Positions 11,935 through 24,960 are shown, numbered from the stretch's first letter. The stretch: DNA of 64,000 nucleotides from Diplolepis rosae (GCA_030998225.1 JAPYXD010000169.1:248001-312000), one strand, 5' to 3'. Program-made: numbers and translations. The notes: generated by a model not told the origin, from the sequence alone.

Positions 11935-14889
11935 TAAACTCTACCTCCGTGGTGGTGTGGAAAGGAGTTTTATTTCAGAATATTTGGGATTATCTAAGAA
12001 TGAACCAGCTTTTTTATTTTAATATTTCAAATGTGTTTTCTTTCTTTTATGTTTAAGGCAAAAACTAGATCTAAAAAAAGCAAAAAAACCTATTTCTCTA
12101 ATTGCGTCCAAGATTAGAGCAGAATCTATGCAACCGATTGTTAAAGGTTTTAAAAGTTTTCGCTTTAATTTAAAAAGCAAGTCTTCATAGTATTTTACTA
12201 AGTAATGAAAGTATGTCTACAATTGTTTTCTTGAATCCTACCCAAAGGTCAAACATGGTGCAAAAATGTCGTAAAATAAGAAAAATTTCTGAGTACTTTG
12301 AAGAAGTTTTTCTAAATCGATATGTATCATATTCCAATAATATTTAGGAATATTTATTAAAATATTCATCTTCTAAATTTGTTTGATTAATGTACAGAGT
12401 ACACTTTATATTTGAAATTTGTATACACTCTAAATCTGAATCAGTCAAATTTTCACTGATTGAATCAGTGATTTGCCTTTTCACTGAATCATCAGTGGAA
12501 ACAATATTTTTCACTGTTAAATCAGTTACTTTTCACTGAAGTAATCAGTGAAATTTGACTGATTCACAGTAACCTGTTTTTAGTTATTTAAATCTGTCAA
12601 ATTTCACTGATAATCAGTAGATTTCAACTGATTCATATTTGAAATTTGTACAGTTTTTAAAAAAATTCGAAACTTTTTGAATTTAGTAGTTTATTTATAA
12701 AATTTGAGAATGTTGTAGTTGATATTTCTATATAGAACTTTAAGCATTTATGGACATAAAATTTCATTTAAAGTTTCTTCTATCGGTATTCAAAACTTTC
12801 AACAATTTTGCAAGATCAGTCAAATGCAAAATTTGACAGAGTATTTAATCAAAATATTTACATTTATTTTTTAAATATTTTGAAAATAATTCGACTAAAA
12901 TAATGATTAATAAGATTTTGTAACATTGTGGGAATATTGAAACGCTGCAAGATTAAATTTTGAGTACAATTTTCAATTAATGAATGTTTAAAGAATTGAG
13001 TGAAAGCATCAATTAAAAAATATTTTTACTTTATAAATTTGATTAAGTGCAGTAGTAAGAAAATTTTGACTTTCTATAAAGCATTTCATTTATCTGATTA
13101 AAAGTCTGTGCATACGTCACTAAAACGTAAGATTAAAAAACTTTAAACTGCTTTTACCATCAATCTATGAATGTGGATTTCAAACCGTAATTTAATGTGT
13201 CTTATTTTTTTTGATAAAATATTTTTAACATAATTTTTTGCTTAAAGTAGCCGATTTACTCGATTAAAAATTGGTCAACTTGTATATTTCAAAATTCTGT
13301 AATAAAAGTATTTTCATATTATGTTTTTGTATCCTATGCGTAGAATTTTAATTTTAAAATTGAGATTTCCCACAAAGAAGAAAGATTGTCTTATTAAAGC
13401 AGTTTATTCCCAGAAATTAAAAATCATTTACTTAATATTTCGATTCCAAACATTGAATATTTATTGACTTTGAATAAAACAGAAAACAAATTTTTATGAA
13501 GTTTTAAAATCTTTTTACAATGTTACGAATTAGGCCGAATTTAGAATTACGAAATCTTTCGTTAGAAAAAGAAAAAGTCACTCACATGAAATAAACTTCT
13601 GTAAGAATTATCAAGATTGAAGAGATGTTAAAATATTTGAAAAATAATGCAATTGTAAAATTGCAATTTATATCAATATTTGACAAATTTTTTGCTTTCT
13701 CAATCAAAGCATTATCCAGAAATTTTTAGTTCCTATAAAAAGATGAAATATTTATCAATTTCTTGAATGTTCATACATTAAAAAAATATCGTATTAGAGA
13801 ATTATATGCAAAGTATTTTCCATTAAGAAGTCATAAACATGACATAATTAGTTTTATATCTACATTTTCAGCTTACTTTTTTTGGCTTAAGCACACATTT
13901 TGAATTCGAAATACAAAAATGCTCTACAGAGTTGAAGTATTTCCTGAATCAATTATTATTGATCCTGAATTCTATTGGAAAATTTGTTGTTTACTGTTCA
14001 AATCTTACTACGATTTCAGACGGACAGACAAATTAAGAACTACAAAATATTTCATCCAAAAGATTGCACTCCTCCATAAAATCTTGTCAAATTGTAACAA
14101 GATTTGAACACTTCGAACGAACATTTTTATGTAAAATTTAAAGTTGATTGATATTTATATGTTAATATGGAAATACCAATAAACACATATTTTAGCTTTT
14201 TAATTTATCTACTGCTATTGGACAATTTTCCATTTCCGTAGAGATTTTATGTTTTGGAATGAAAAGTTTGCGCTTAGGCTACAAAAATGTGAGATGAAAA
14301 TATTTCTAACATATAACTGAAAATATAAATTATGAACTTGAATTATATGTTCATTTTATCTTGATAGAAAATATTGCTCTAATTTAAAAATTGTTAAATG
14401 TACAAAATTAGTAAGAAGTATATAAATTTGAATGGAAAATTATATATTGATTCAAATTTTATACATTTATTGTCACTAAATTTCACTGAAAGTTTATTTT
14501 TGAAGTGTTGAAATCCTCATGAAATTTTCCAAGATCATACTGATGTTTATTTCATGCAGACTTTCTTCAAGAAATTGAAGAAAAGTGTTATTTCTTGAAC
14601 TATATACTTCGTAAATTCAAATTCGTCGTCTGCTTCGCGCCTCTTTTGCACGTACTCGAGAAAAATACAATTCTTAATTTCGACTCGATAAACGAAAGCG
14701 TGAAATCTAAAGATAACTTGAAAACTCAAGCATTGTAACGAAGTCCGTCTTCGTGCACCTTCGGCTTTACACGAAGCTGGTGACCGCAGCGTGTAGCAGA
14801 GCCGACACACTGACACGCCACGTTTGCATGTGTTTCTCCCAGATGGGAACGTGATGGGGGCCGAAAAATCCCACGTTCTGGAGACACTG
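11935..14889. repeat. Right terminal inverted repeat of the hAT element
   Basis: Reverse-complement copy of 5473-8428, ending in CACTG at 14889 next to the target duplication. It contains the mirror copy of the CACTGA motif cluster. Confidence 0.93.
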
Positions 14890-14952
14890 CCTGACATACA
14901 GCGCACCCATCGCATCAGCAATGCACGAGAAACACTCATACCAACAAGCAAT
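14890..14952 (-). mobile_element. SINE-like insertion, right fragment
   Basis: This is the other end of the short insertion described at 5226-5472. It begins (minus strand) right after the 9-bp repeat at 14944-14952 and is cut by the hAT target duplication at 14890-14897. Confidence 0.45.
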
Positions 14953-15523
14953 TGTTGCGTAGACAGCTGCAAATTTATTAGTTCCAGCGTGACTACCTAA
15001 CGGGTTTCTCACCTCTAGATCGTCGAAAAGATGTACAATGGAAAAATAATATCGTTTATAAACTGTTGAGAGTAATTCTTTTTCCATAAATCAGCTTGAA
15101 TAATATTGGTGATGATGTGCGATTCTTCACTTCGTTTGTTCATGCAACGGAATGTAAACACCGTACAGATTCACGGGTATGAGTCGCGTTTCATTATTAA
15201 TAATTTTTTCTGTAAAACTCTTTCCTATTACGAATTCTTCAAACTCAATAAGACCTTTTTTTCTCAACAGTTATTTTTTCGGTTATTTTTTCATTTTGCA
15301 ATATAGTTAAGATATCCCTCTTCACCGATGGTATATACACGTTGCGCAAAAAATCATGTACAAATTCAATTACAATGTCGACCATTTTTCTAGGTAAGTT
15401 TGGATCAGCATACAGTGACAGAATAAATGTTAAAATATTAGTTATTATTACAACGTAATCCATCTTGAAATAATATATTACGTTATAATGCTCTACTTTG
15501 TATATTATAATAGTATTCAACAC
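14944..15523 (-). pseudogene. Second tnp2-like transposase, N-terminal part
   Basis: Minus-strand segments 15523-15245 and 15087 to about 14944 hold the N-terminal part of the gene continued at 5225-3914. Visible marks are the YADPNLPR region and the NPLGSHAG / VYATIAC block of this family. The two segments are in different frames, and the stretch between them is not open. It was broken before or after being split by the SINE-like sequence and the hAT. Confidence 0.65.
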
Positions 15524-18265
15524 GGTTTAAATTACTTTGACAATAAAGACAGTTTACTTGATCCTAGAAAAGAATACAGTAAAATTAACTTTGAACACAA
15601 ACGCAGTTTAACAATAAATATAACTTAGTTAAAAGAATAAAACTGTAATCGTCGATGTCGCAGATTTGAACGAGATAATTTATTTTCGGTTCTTTACCAA
15701 CAATAAATAGACACGTATTTTTTTGTTTGGCCAAAAAAATTTTTTTTACAAGTTTACGATTTTTCGAATTTTCTAAGAAATGATATTTTTGACATAGCAA
15801 GCGCACTTTCAAGCCTGTTTATCTTGAAAACAATTGTTCGCACGATAATTTTTCAAAATTACGAAAATTAGGGTTTTTACTCTTCTTTATAGAGATTGTT
15901 GCGAAAAAATTGTTTAAATATTTTTTAACATACATAAAGTAATGAAATAAACGCAAAATCGTTTTTTTCCAAATTTGGACCCTTTCGAAATTTTTTTTTT
16001 CGTGAATTTAGATTTTTTTAAGTCTCTTATAAAATATGACGATTGAATCAAAATGGCTAGATCATTGATTCGGAAGTTATGGAATTTTGAAGAGCCTCGC
16101 GCGGCCTAACGCGCAATCCGGGCGCTTCCACACGCGGCGAACGTTTACCTTTACTTTTAGCGCTAATAACTTACGCCCGGTAAAACGCTCGCTCAACCAA
16201 GCTTCAAATTTTTGTTGCTCCTCTTCCAGATTTTGAGACTCCTATGAAAAGAAATAAACAGTTCAAACAAAGTTATTTTCGGTATATCAATTGGACTATT
16301 ATATACAGGCAGCCCAACTCTTTTCGAGATTTGTCATTATTAAAAAGTAATACTTGGAAGTATTACGACACAATTGTGAAAATCATCTCATTAAAATGAA
16401 GTACTAGTATGAAAAATTGGAAACGTCTAAAGATATTTTATATTTTACTACTGTGTTCGAATAGATAAGAAAATTTATGTGCCTCCGGCGCGGAAACTCG
16501 TTTTTCCGTTACAGCTGAGAGTAACGGAATGCTGTGTATTCCGTTACAGAGGAATATAATGTAAAAATTGAACTGCGCATGCGCATATGGTCTTACAGCG
16601 GAGCAGAATCTTCTTCTTATTCTTCTTCTTCTTCTTCGTACAGCGTTAGCACTCTACTGACAAAGCCTTGTACATTTGAACTGCGCATGCTCTATTAGAA
16701 GCTACTACTACACAAGATTGATAAAATCAAAACGGCTGGGACTAGTCGCAAAATATCAAGTGTAATGACTAGCTCCGCAAACAACTACAATACTAGATTA
16801 GATTCGAGTGTACGCATAAAAACTCGTATCCGCACCGAAGTCACATAAAATAGAATACGTGCCAATAGACACAATTCGGGAAATTACGAGACTCTTGACA
16901 ATGCTCGCCGGACTGATCGCGCCTCGGCTTCGTCTCGGCTTCGATCTCCTGCGAGCAATGTCTCTCGTCACGCAATAACCCTCATTGTGCGCCTAGGCAC
17001 GTAATATACCATTGTAAACTTTGAGACTGCATAAATAAGCACTGGAAATTTTATTTAATTATATAAAGTAGTTGTTAAAAAAATTCTTGGAAATAAACTT
17101 TTTTTTCCGAGATAGTAGAATGACGCCTTAAAATAACAATTCATAGAAACGGAAAAATGTAATTAAAATTAATTACAATGCCAGAAAAGAAATTCGAATA
17201 AATCATCAAAGAATCTCGACACGAATAAGTCAAAACAAAATGTTCAATTTAATCATCACGGCCGAGTAACTTTATTATCCTAATCAAAATTAATTAACTG
17301 AATATCTGGATGGCCTGACTGATTCTCTAACTTTGACCATTTATTTTGCTCTGTGTGTGCAAATTGGTTAAGTATGAAAGTTATTGTTTCTTTTGTTACA
17401 CTAAAATGTTATTTATTGTTTTCCAATTTTTCAAAGAAGAAGTAACTGAATAAAATAGCCTGTGTTTGATAAAAACAGAGCTTGCCTAAAAAGCTCATAT
17501 TGCCAAAATCAACAAAAATGGCTAAGAATATGAAAACCCTTTATTGGAAGAAAACACTCGGTGAGCAATTCAACAAACAAGAGGCTTGTGTAGGACTATA
17601 TGACGTGAGATTTTGACGTCAGACATGGCAGCCGTTTCCGTTTTCATAATCACGCAGCCAAGCCCACAAAAGAAGGCGTTAATTAACTGCTCATGAAGGT
17701 CGAAGAACTCCTTCACCTCTGAACTTCTACTTTTTTTGCATTGCAAAATGATTTTTTTGCAAGCGTGGGCCACTTCAGGCGAAATAGTGAGGAGTATTCG
17801 GGCACTTCTTCATTCGAAGCCGAATCTTTATTCTTTAAATCAATTACTATTTTTGTAAAATCTTGTTCAAGCTATAAAATAAAACAAAATTTGGCTATCA
17901 AAATTATTATAATCGTTCAAAACTGTGTAATTATACTCACTTAGTTATTATACTTATTTTAAATGTAAATTTATAAAGAATGTAAAAAACTTCTCAAAAA
18001 TTATTCTGTTTTATCTCTAGATTCTGAAAAAGTCTAAACCCATGAATTTATAAAAAAAATATTAAAAATAATTATATTCAATTTTTAAAAAAAATTTAAT
18101 TAATTCTTGTGGGTTAATCACTCTTATGTATTTTTTAAATCCTTTTTTTGAGTATTACATTTTATTCAATTTTTACGTCTTTTGGGTTCTAAGTTTAGTT
18201 TTTTAGAATCTAGAGAAAAAATAGTATGATTTTTTGAAACTACGTGGCTGACTGTGACACTGGTA
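15524..18265. other. Non-coding spacer
   Basis: No gene is supported. Noted features are GC-rich patches near 16090-16200 in an AT-rich setting, a duplicated TTGAACTGCGCATGC (near 16568 and 16676), a TTC microsatellite near 16610-16640, and a hairpin around 16908-16967 (GCTCGC-type arms). It is probably old repeat material. Confidence 0.5.
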
Positions 18266-18313
18266 GCAATGGTGAGAGGCAAGGGGAACTCAAGACAAGA
18301 AAGCACCCCAAAG

Positions 18314-18475
18314 CAGTGTTTGCAGAACGTGGACGTAAACGGCCCCCACCATGGACCCTACAAGCTCATGGATTCTTCCTCGCTCCACTGCCATTGTTTG
18401 GTTGAATGAGGAAGACACAATGAGCTCGAAGCATCTATGGTGGGGGCCATTTACGTCCACGTTCTGCGAACACTG
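18314..18475. mobile_element. hAT-type MITE, about 160 bp
   Basis: The ends CAGTGTTTGCAGAACGTGGA and its near-perfect complement form inverted repeats of about 40 bp, continuing into CGGCCCCCACCAT. They closely resemble the hAT termini at 5473 and 14889 (shared CAGTGT, AGAACGTGG and GGCCCCCA). There is no coding capacity. No clean 8-bp duplication is seen (CCCCAAAG left, CACAATCT right). The flanks show a further weak inverted match (GTGAGAGG near 18266 and CCTCTTAC near 18515), so the true element may be longer. Confidence 0.75.
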
Positions 18476-18589
18476 CACAATCTCCCGTCGGGGCCCAGTC
18501 CCCCTCTTACTAGTAAGGGTTCTCAGCCAAATATAAACTCTGACTATCTCATTCAATGCCCTGAAAAAAGAAAACGAAAATAGGATAGA

Positions 18590-19762
18590 TGAAATTTCAA
18601 GATTATCAAAGAAATTAGGAGGAGCAGGGAGAGTAGAAACAGATAGTGAATTCCAGCAACGACCGGAAGCGACAGACGATCATTCTTCGGTAGAAGAAAA
18701 ACATTCCAAAGAAAAGAAACATTCAGACGAAGACAGGAAAATATTTACGGTCAATCACAATTTTTCCCAACAACTGTCCCAACGGCACCACACGAAGAAC
18801 GGAAAATGGGAGCCAAGTTAGCAATTGAAACGATAAAGCCAATTAACGGTCAGGGCGACATGGGAGTAGAAGATTTTATAAAAACGGTAAAGAGAGCTAG
18901 AATAAGATGCGAAGAACCAGAAATTCTTCTAGATTTAATTTTAGCAAGGGAAATTACACACGCGGCAGCAAAAGCCATTAGGTATATGCAAATAAACTCC
19001 TATGAAGATTTATACGCGGCACTCAGACAAAATTTGAGACAAACCAGCTCATTAATTTCATTAAAATCTAAATTAGAAAGCTGCAAGCAAAGCTCAACAG
19101 AAACGGTTCTGAACTTCACGACGAGGTTTCGACAAATAACAAATGAAATAAATTACCTAGTCCAATCCCAGCACGTAAACCCCATTAAACGAAGACTTAA
19201 AATATAATTGGAAGAAGAAGAAGCCGTTAACCGTTACTTATTAAATTTAAAAAGAGAAATTGGAATGCAGGTACGTCTGTTAAAACCGAACACAGTAAAC
19301 GAGGCTCAAGCATTAGCCATCGAAACTGAAAGATCGTTAAAAGACAGCCAGCCTGTCAGACAAATTATCAAACCACCAGTAAAAATATGGGCCAAATCAC
19401 CCGGACCACCTCGACTCAGTGCAAATACTACACCTAGAGCACAGAATAGTACCATACCACTGAGTGACAGATTTAAAATGAATTGCTTCAAGTGCGGCAA
19501 AATACGTCATATATCTTCACAGTGCCAAGTGAAGCAGGGTTTTCCCCCAGGCCATGATTTCAAGCGACCACCTCCGGTAAGAGCAATCCAAGAGGAAGAA
19601 ACAGAAGCGGAAAACATGACGAAGGAAGAAATAAATAATAATAATTTCTTCCATATGCGGAAGATTAAGAACAATCGATGCCAGAAGAAAAACTGGAAGA
19701 TACAGATTATTAGTAGACTCAGGAGCTGCTATAAACATAATCAAAGAAAAAATATTGGATGA
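18590..19762 (+). pseudogene. E1 gag remnant
   Basis: The Gag protein packages the retroelement RNA. An open stretch starts before 18806 and continues to an in-frame TAA at 19205-19207. It then resumes in the same frame to 19762. Near 19480-19520 it encodes one zinc knuckle, CFKCGKIRHISSQC (CX2CX4HX4C), followed by a basic, Pro-containing tail. The true start is uncertain because the upstream part has another frame disturbance. Confidence 0.7.
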
Positions 19763-20249
19763 TAAAGACGAAAGGAAATCTACCCACAAAACATTCCTAA
19801 TGGGTAACGATCGCCATATCTCTCAACATTCTACAAAATTAAACTTTTTTGGACAAGAACACGTTTTCTACATAGTACCCAACGATTTTCCATTACCAGA
19901 AGGAGGTATAATTGGAATTAAATTCTTTTAAAAATATCCAAGATACGCGATCACGAAAAGTCACATCGTGCTAAATAAGATAAAGCTACCTTTGCACCTA
20001 AACAATGATTTCATACCAGGAAAATCCGAAAAGATATGTACCATTCCAACTGACGCAGAAGATCAAGATATTATCATTATAGATGATAAGGAAATCCCCG
20101 ACGGACTCTACACTATACGAAATGGACAAATAAAAATCCCATTGGAAAATAATGAGGATTTCCCTAAAGAAGTAAATCTCCAGATTAGCTACGAACCTTT
20201 ATTAAAAATAATCACAAATGAACGTAATGAAACCTCAAATGACCTTTAG
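19690..20249 (+). pseudogene. E1 aspartic protease region
   Basis: The frame around 19704-19750 encodes the protease active-site motif LLVDSGAA. Downstream GGIIGIKFF resembles the flap/end region of the fold. A TAA near 19929 interrupts it, and an open stretch then runs in the same frame to 20249. The RT begins in another frame from 20218. Retroelement proteases cut the Gag-Pol polyprotein. Confidence 0.65.
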
Positions 20250-21920
20250 ACTAAATGAATTATTGAAAGCTTCAAGATTAGATCTTTTAGAAAAAGACCA
20301 GAGAAAATTCATCAAAAAAATGATAGCCAGATATTCGGAAGTTTTCACGTTAGAATCAGACCCACTTCCATGTACTAACCTTAACGAACATCAAATAGTA
20401 GTTGAAAATGGAAAAATAATCAATCTAAGATCCCACAAATTACCCGAAAAACACCGACAGTTTGCCCTAGAAGAAACAGAAAAGTTATTAAAAAAGGGAA
20501 TTATAAGAGAAAGCCAATCACCATACAACTCACCTTTATGGATAGTACCGAAAAAAGGAAATAAATTAAGAATGGTAATTGACTACAGAAAGATTAATGA
20601 AGACACGGATCAAGATGCTTACCCATTACCAATGATCGATGATATACTAGATCACTTAGGAAAAGCTAAGTTCTTTTCTGCCTTTGACCTCTCAGCTGGA
20701 TTCCATCAAATCCCGATGAAGGAAGAAGACAAAAAGTACACGGCATTTTCTAAAATCCAAGGACATTTCGAATACAATCGCATGCCTTTCGGTTTAAAGA
20801 ACGCACCAACCACCTTCCAAAGAATGATGGATAATGCATTCAGAGGATTAATCGGAACAAAATGCTTTGCGTACATAGATGACATTGTGATATTCGGAAG
20901 CTCAATTCAGGAACATAATGAAAATTTAGTAGCAGTCATGGAAAGAATCTACCAGTTAGGACTAAGATTAGAACCGAAAAATGTGAATACCTCAAACCAG
21001 AACTAGGATACCTTGGGCACACAATAACCACAGAAGGATTCAAACCCAACCCCGAAAAAATAAACTGCATAAAAGAATTCAGACCATTGAAAACTGTAAA
21101 AGATGTGCAATCATTCTTAGGACTTGCAGGTTACTATAGGAAATTCATCAAGAATTTCTCTTCTATAGCGAGACCCTTAGCAAAGCTAACTCAGAAAGAG
21201 ACAATATTCGATTGGACCCCAGACTGTGAAAAGGCATTTTACGATTTGAAGAACGCATTGATAACCGCACCAGTTTTAAAATTCCCTGATTTTTCCAAAC
21301 AATTTATACTGACTACGGACGCATCCAACTGTGGATTAGGAGCAGTATTGAGCCAAGACGTGCACCCTTGTCTTTTTATATCAAGAACATTGAACAAAGC
21401 CGAAGGAAAATACACCACCTCTGAAAAAGAACTCTTAGCAATTGCATGGGCTATGAAACGCCTTAGACAACATCTTCTCGGAAAGAAATTCAAGATTCAA
21501 ACAGACCACCGTGCTTTAGTTTGGCTACACAATGTGAAAGACCCTAGCTCAAGACTCTTACGATGGAGACTTCGTATGGAAGAGTACGAATACGAAATAG
21601 AATATGTAAAAGGAAATGAAAATAAAGTAGCGGATTGTCTATCCAGACTTTTTCCCATCACTAAGGACACATTACAAGAAGCAATGGAAAAAACCGGAAT
21701 TATTACTGAAGAAGAAGAACCAAGCTTGGAAGACCAGTCACCGGAAATAGAAACATTCGACATGCCGCGAATAACAAAAGACGAAATTTTAAAAGAAAAA
21801 ATCAAATTAACCGCGAGGCGAATGAGAGAACCATCAGAAAATGAAACCACAGAAACGAAAGAAGAAATCACGGAAACACCAGGAGACAATACTAATTTAT
21901 ATACGGATTTTATAAATTGA
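20218..21920 (+). pseudogene. E1 reverse transcriptase and RNase H, frameshifted
   Basis: The first segment (20218-21006) has the RT core, with PKKGNKLRMVIDYRKIN, FDLSAGFHQI, MPFGLKNAP and the catalytic YIDD. A shift near 21000 moves the thumb and RNase H to another frame (about 21000-21920), which shows FLGLAGYYRKFI, TTDAS and TDHRALVWL. The order and spacing are normal for Ty3/Gypsy Pol. Confidence 0.85.
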
Positions 21921-21944
21921 AAACTGCAACCAGTCAAAGGCAAA

Positions 21945-22860
21945 ATGAAAACAAAGCCTAACGCTACCGGCAAACTTTGGAAAGAAGTAACTAAGGATGA
22001 AATGCCTATGTACAACGAAGAAGATTGGCTGTATAAATTAAGTTGGTTTATCGAAGAATTCGTTAACAGAAAACTTTCAATCGTTAGATTAGCCTTTGGA
22101 GATCCTCTATTTACATTATTGGAGCGAGAAGTAATTGAAGAAATAATGGAATTCCTATCAAACTATTATCCAGATAAGAATTTCCACATTTATTCTCTAA
22201 AACCCGAGAATTAACTAAGGAAGAACGAAAACAAATTATCAAAGAAGCTCATAGGGATCACACTGCAGAACAAAATACTATCGAAAAAGCCAAGAGAATC
22301 GGAATTTGGACCAACATGGACCAAGACATTAAGGACTATGTCAAAAAATGCCCTATATGCCAACTAGAAAAGACCACGCGCATTAAGAATCAATCAGAAA
22401 ATATAATACCCGACATACCACTCAATCCAAATGATAAAATAACACTGGATATTTTTGGACCATTACCCACTACACCTAGAGGTAACAAATACATACTTAG
22501 TATTCAGGATAGATTGACCAGATACACCACTTTATTACCGTTAGAAAGTGAAACTTCAACATCAATAGTAGAATCTCTGATAGAATAATATATTTACATT
22601 CATGGATACTCTAAAACTATTCTCACTGATCAAGGGTATAACTTTCTATCTGAGTTAATGGACCAATTTGAGAAGGCTTTGAAAATCAAACATATTAAAA
22701 CTACAGCTTTCCGCCCACAATCCAACGGAAACATTGAAAGAATGCACTCAACCCTGAATAATCTGATCAAAACTAGCATGGCAGAAGATCAGAATAACTA
22801 AGATCAAACCACATAATCGACTGAAATGATTTAGAAAAATCAGGAATAAAGATAAAATAC
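21945..22860 (+). pseudogene. E1 integrase, broken
   Basis: The stretch from about 22230 carries the HHCC zinc-binding end (KKCPICQLEK) and the start of the core (LDIFGPLP). A stop at 22586-22588 interrupts it, and the core resumes with TDQG and a region ending in NGNIERMHS (second Asp and Glu). Stops near 22800 then cut off the C-terminal domain, which is largely missing before the envelope. Confidence 0.75.
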
Positions 22861-22899
22861 TGAGAGTACACATAGATCAGTGTATGCCTTATTTTTCAG

Positions 22900-24572
22900 A
22901 TGAGGACTCTAGTACTTCTAATAGCGGCAATAGCCAACTGTAAAGCCAACTACACCTTACAACCGTTAACCAGCAATTTGTTTGTCGAAGACATTTCCAA
23001 GGTACATTTGTACCATGAACCTTGGGACCTTGTGGTGGGAACTAACTTCACATCTAACCAGCAACGTATATCAGCGATAAGCAGCACCATTGAGTTAGCA
23101 GAATCAGCATGTAACGGGAAATGTACAGCCCAATACGAAGTACAGCTATTATAATGAATCGATACAATAGATTAGTATATAAGAATATGATTCTGGGCAA
23201 ATTACTGGGAAAAAATAAACGTACGAAAAGAGGACTGGCAAACTTTGTCGGCGATATATCCAAAACACTATTTGGTACACTAAGCGAGCAGGACTTGGAT
23301 AACATAAATAACGAATTTGACAAAATATATATGGACAATAAAAACTTGGCAACAGTGTTAACGAATCACACGAAAATCCTGAAACTTATCCTAGATTCAT
23401 CATCGGTAAACCACAAAGAGCTCATTGGGAATCAGAATGCTGAAAGAGAGCTAACAAGAAATCTGATTAGCGGACTGAACACCGCATCAAGGCACAGCTT
23501 CGTTAACAGTAAGCTGCTAATAGCAGCCATAATGATTGACGAGACAAGCGAAGACATAGACATGGCCATCAACGCTATCAACGACGGTAAACATGGAATC
23601 ATCCATCCTCAAATATTAACACCTGCTATGTTAAAAACAACTATTAAGGAATTTGAAGAAAAACACAGAACAAGATACCATTTTGATGCAGACGAAACCA
23701 GCTATCAGCATATAATCGGAATAAGTCAACTATCAGTTGCCATCCTGAAAGGACTATTCACCTATATACTCAAAATTCCCATTATAGAACAGGAAGAGGG
23801 TACCATCAAACATATTATACCTATCCCTTATCCTATCCAAAACCTATATTTTGCAGTAATTCCAGACCATGAATACTTAATAAAATTTAGAGACTCATAT
23901 GTAATTACTGACAAGGAAACGATAAATAAATGTACGACGATAAGCGAATATAAAATTTGCGAAGGAAGCCAACCAAACCTTAGGTTGACTGACAGTGAAA
24001 CATGCGAAGCTACGATATTCAAGCGATACTCAGAGAACAAATGTAAAACTTCAACTTTTGCTTTACACAAAGAAACCTTCATACCCGTACTAAACGGATA
24101 CATAATAGTACTAATAAACGAGGTATATTTAGATATTAGCTGCGAAACAGAAATAGAACACCTAAAGATTAAACAACCCTCACTACTGACGGGCTCAAAT
24201 TGTAAAATCTATAATGGAATGGACGCACTGTACCTTAGCAAAAATCTAAAGGGACAATTTTACAACGAATTCAATGCGACCTACAACATTAGTTACTCTA
24301 ACGACGATCTAAAAACCTTAGAAAGTAAATTAATACGTCTCCCTAAAATTATAGATAACAATGAATTACGACAAGCCAAATTAAGCCTAGACGATGCAGA
24401 AAATATGTTAAAATTAATAGCCACTAACAGAAGACTAAGAACATGGAGAGAAACAACTATGGATTGGTTAAGCTATTTGGGTTACGCAGCGCTAGGATTA
24501 GGATCAGCCTATGTTCTGTACAGATTAGGAATACTCGAATTCATACAAAAGTGTATGCCCAAAAAACTCTGA
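22900..24572 (+). pseudogene. E1 envelope glycoprotein, baculovirus-F-like, one frameshift
   Basis: Two overlapping segments (22900-23154 and 23121-24572) form one envelope gene with a single frame break. The first starts with a signal peptide (MRTLVLLIAAIAN). Early in the second, a furin-type site (RTKR) is followed by a fusion-peptide-like GLANFVGDISKTLFGTL. The ectodomain is rich in spaced cysteines, and one transmembrane helix lies near the C-terminus (about 24465-24540). This is the class found in gypsy-type errantiviruses and related to baculovirus F. Coding loss is limited to the one shift. Confidence 0.85.
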
Positions 24573-24960
24573 AATATTCTGTGTAAAAACAAAGGTAACA
24601 ACGCCGACGAACGTTGTCACGCACAATTCTAGCTTGCAACCCTTGGTAACCACCGAAATACCAAAAGTAAGGAGGGTAAGAATTTAGTAAGTTAAGAGAC
24701 TAATTCATGTCTAAAACAGACGGGTAAAATCTAGAAATTGAAGGGTTAATTTATGTCTAAAAAGGGGAGTTTTACCAGGCCAGATGATGACCTCCTTCCC
24801 CCAGGTTTAGTTACCCATATACGTAGAGGTTGATGACCTCCCCCTCCTAGGTTTAGCTGTCTATATATGTAGAGGTTTAGGCAGGCCTCGCCAGTTCTTC
24901 CCTAAAATCTCTCACGAATAAAAACATACAAAGTGACATCAGTTTGATGTCACTACCTTT
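24573..24960 (+). repeat. E1 3' untranslated region and probable 3' LTR
   Basis: A purine-rich GTAAGGAGGG near 24667 could be the polypurine tract. It is followed by LTR-like sequence with an AATAAA near 24917. About 47 bp is duplicated imperfectly in tandem (TGATGACCTCC...GTAGAGGT, near 24786 and 24831). The end holds a palindrome, AGTGACATCA-GTT-TGATGTCACT (about 24931-24953). With no 5' LTR to compare, the limits are uncertain. Confidence 0.45.

Larger units (their letters stand above)
5473..14889 (+). mobile_element. 9.4-kb hAT transposon with about 2.96-kb inverted repeats
   Basis: Both termini are CAGTGTCTCCAGAACGTGGG in opposite orientation, with an exact 8-bp duplication. The inverted arms (5473-8428, 11935-14889) are nearly identical; only a handful of differences were seen by eye, for example near 5587, 6800 and 8233. 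They flank a 3.5-kb centre with one transposase gene. Ordinary hAT inverted repeats are tens of bases, so the arm length is exceptional. The element sits inside a SINE-like insertion within the minus-strand tnp2-like gene. The intact gene and near-identical arms suggest a young insertion. Confidence 0.93.
18556..24960 (+). mobile_element. E1: envelope-bearing Ty3/Gypsy element, 5'-truncated
   Basis: Gag, protease, RT-RNase H, integrase and envelope follow in errantivirus order on the plus strand. Every coding region is disrupted. A 3' LTR-like tail follows the envelope, but no matching 5' LTR is seen; the left end adjoins the MITE region. Confidence 0.85.

Noticed and set aside
18290..18556. 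Overlapping ORFs on both strands over the MITE
   Set aside because: They arise from the GC-rich inverted ends of the MITE and have no protein features.
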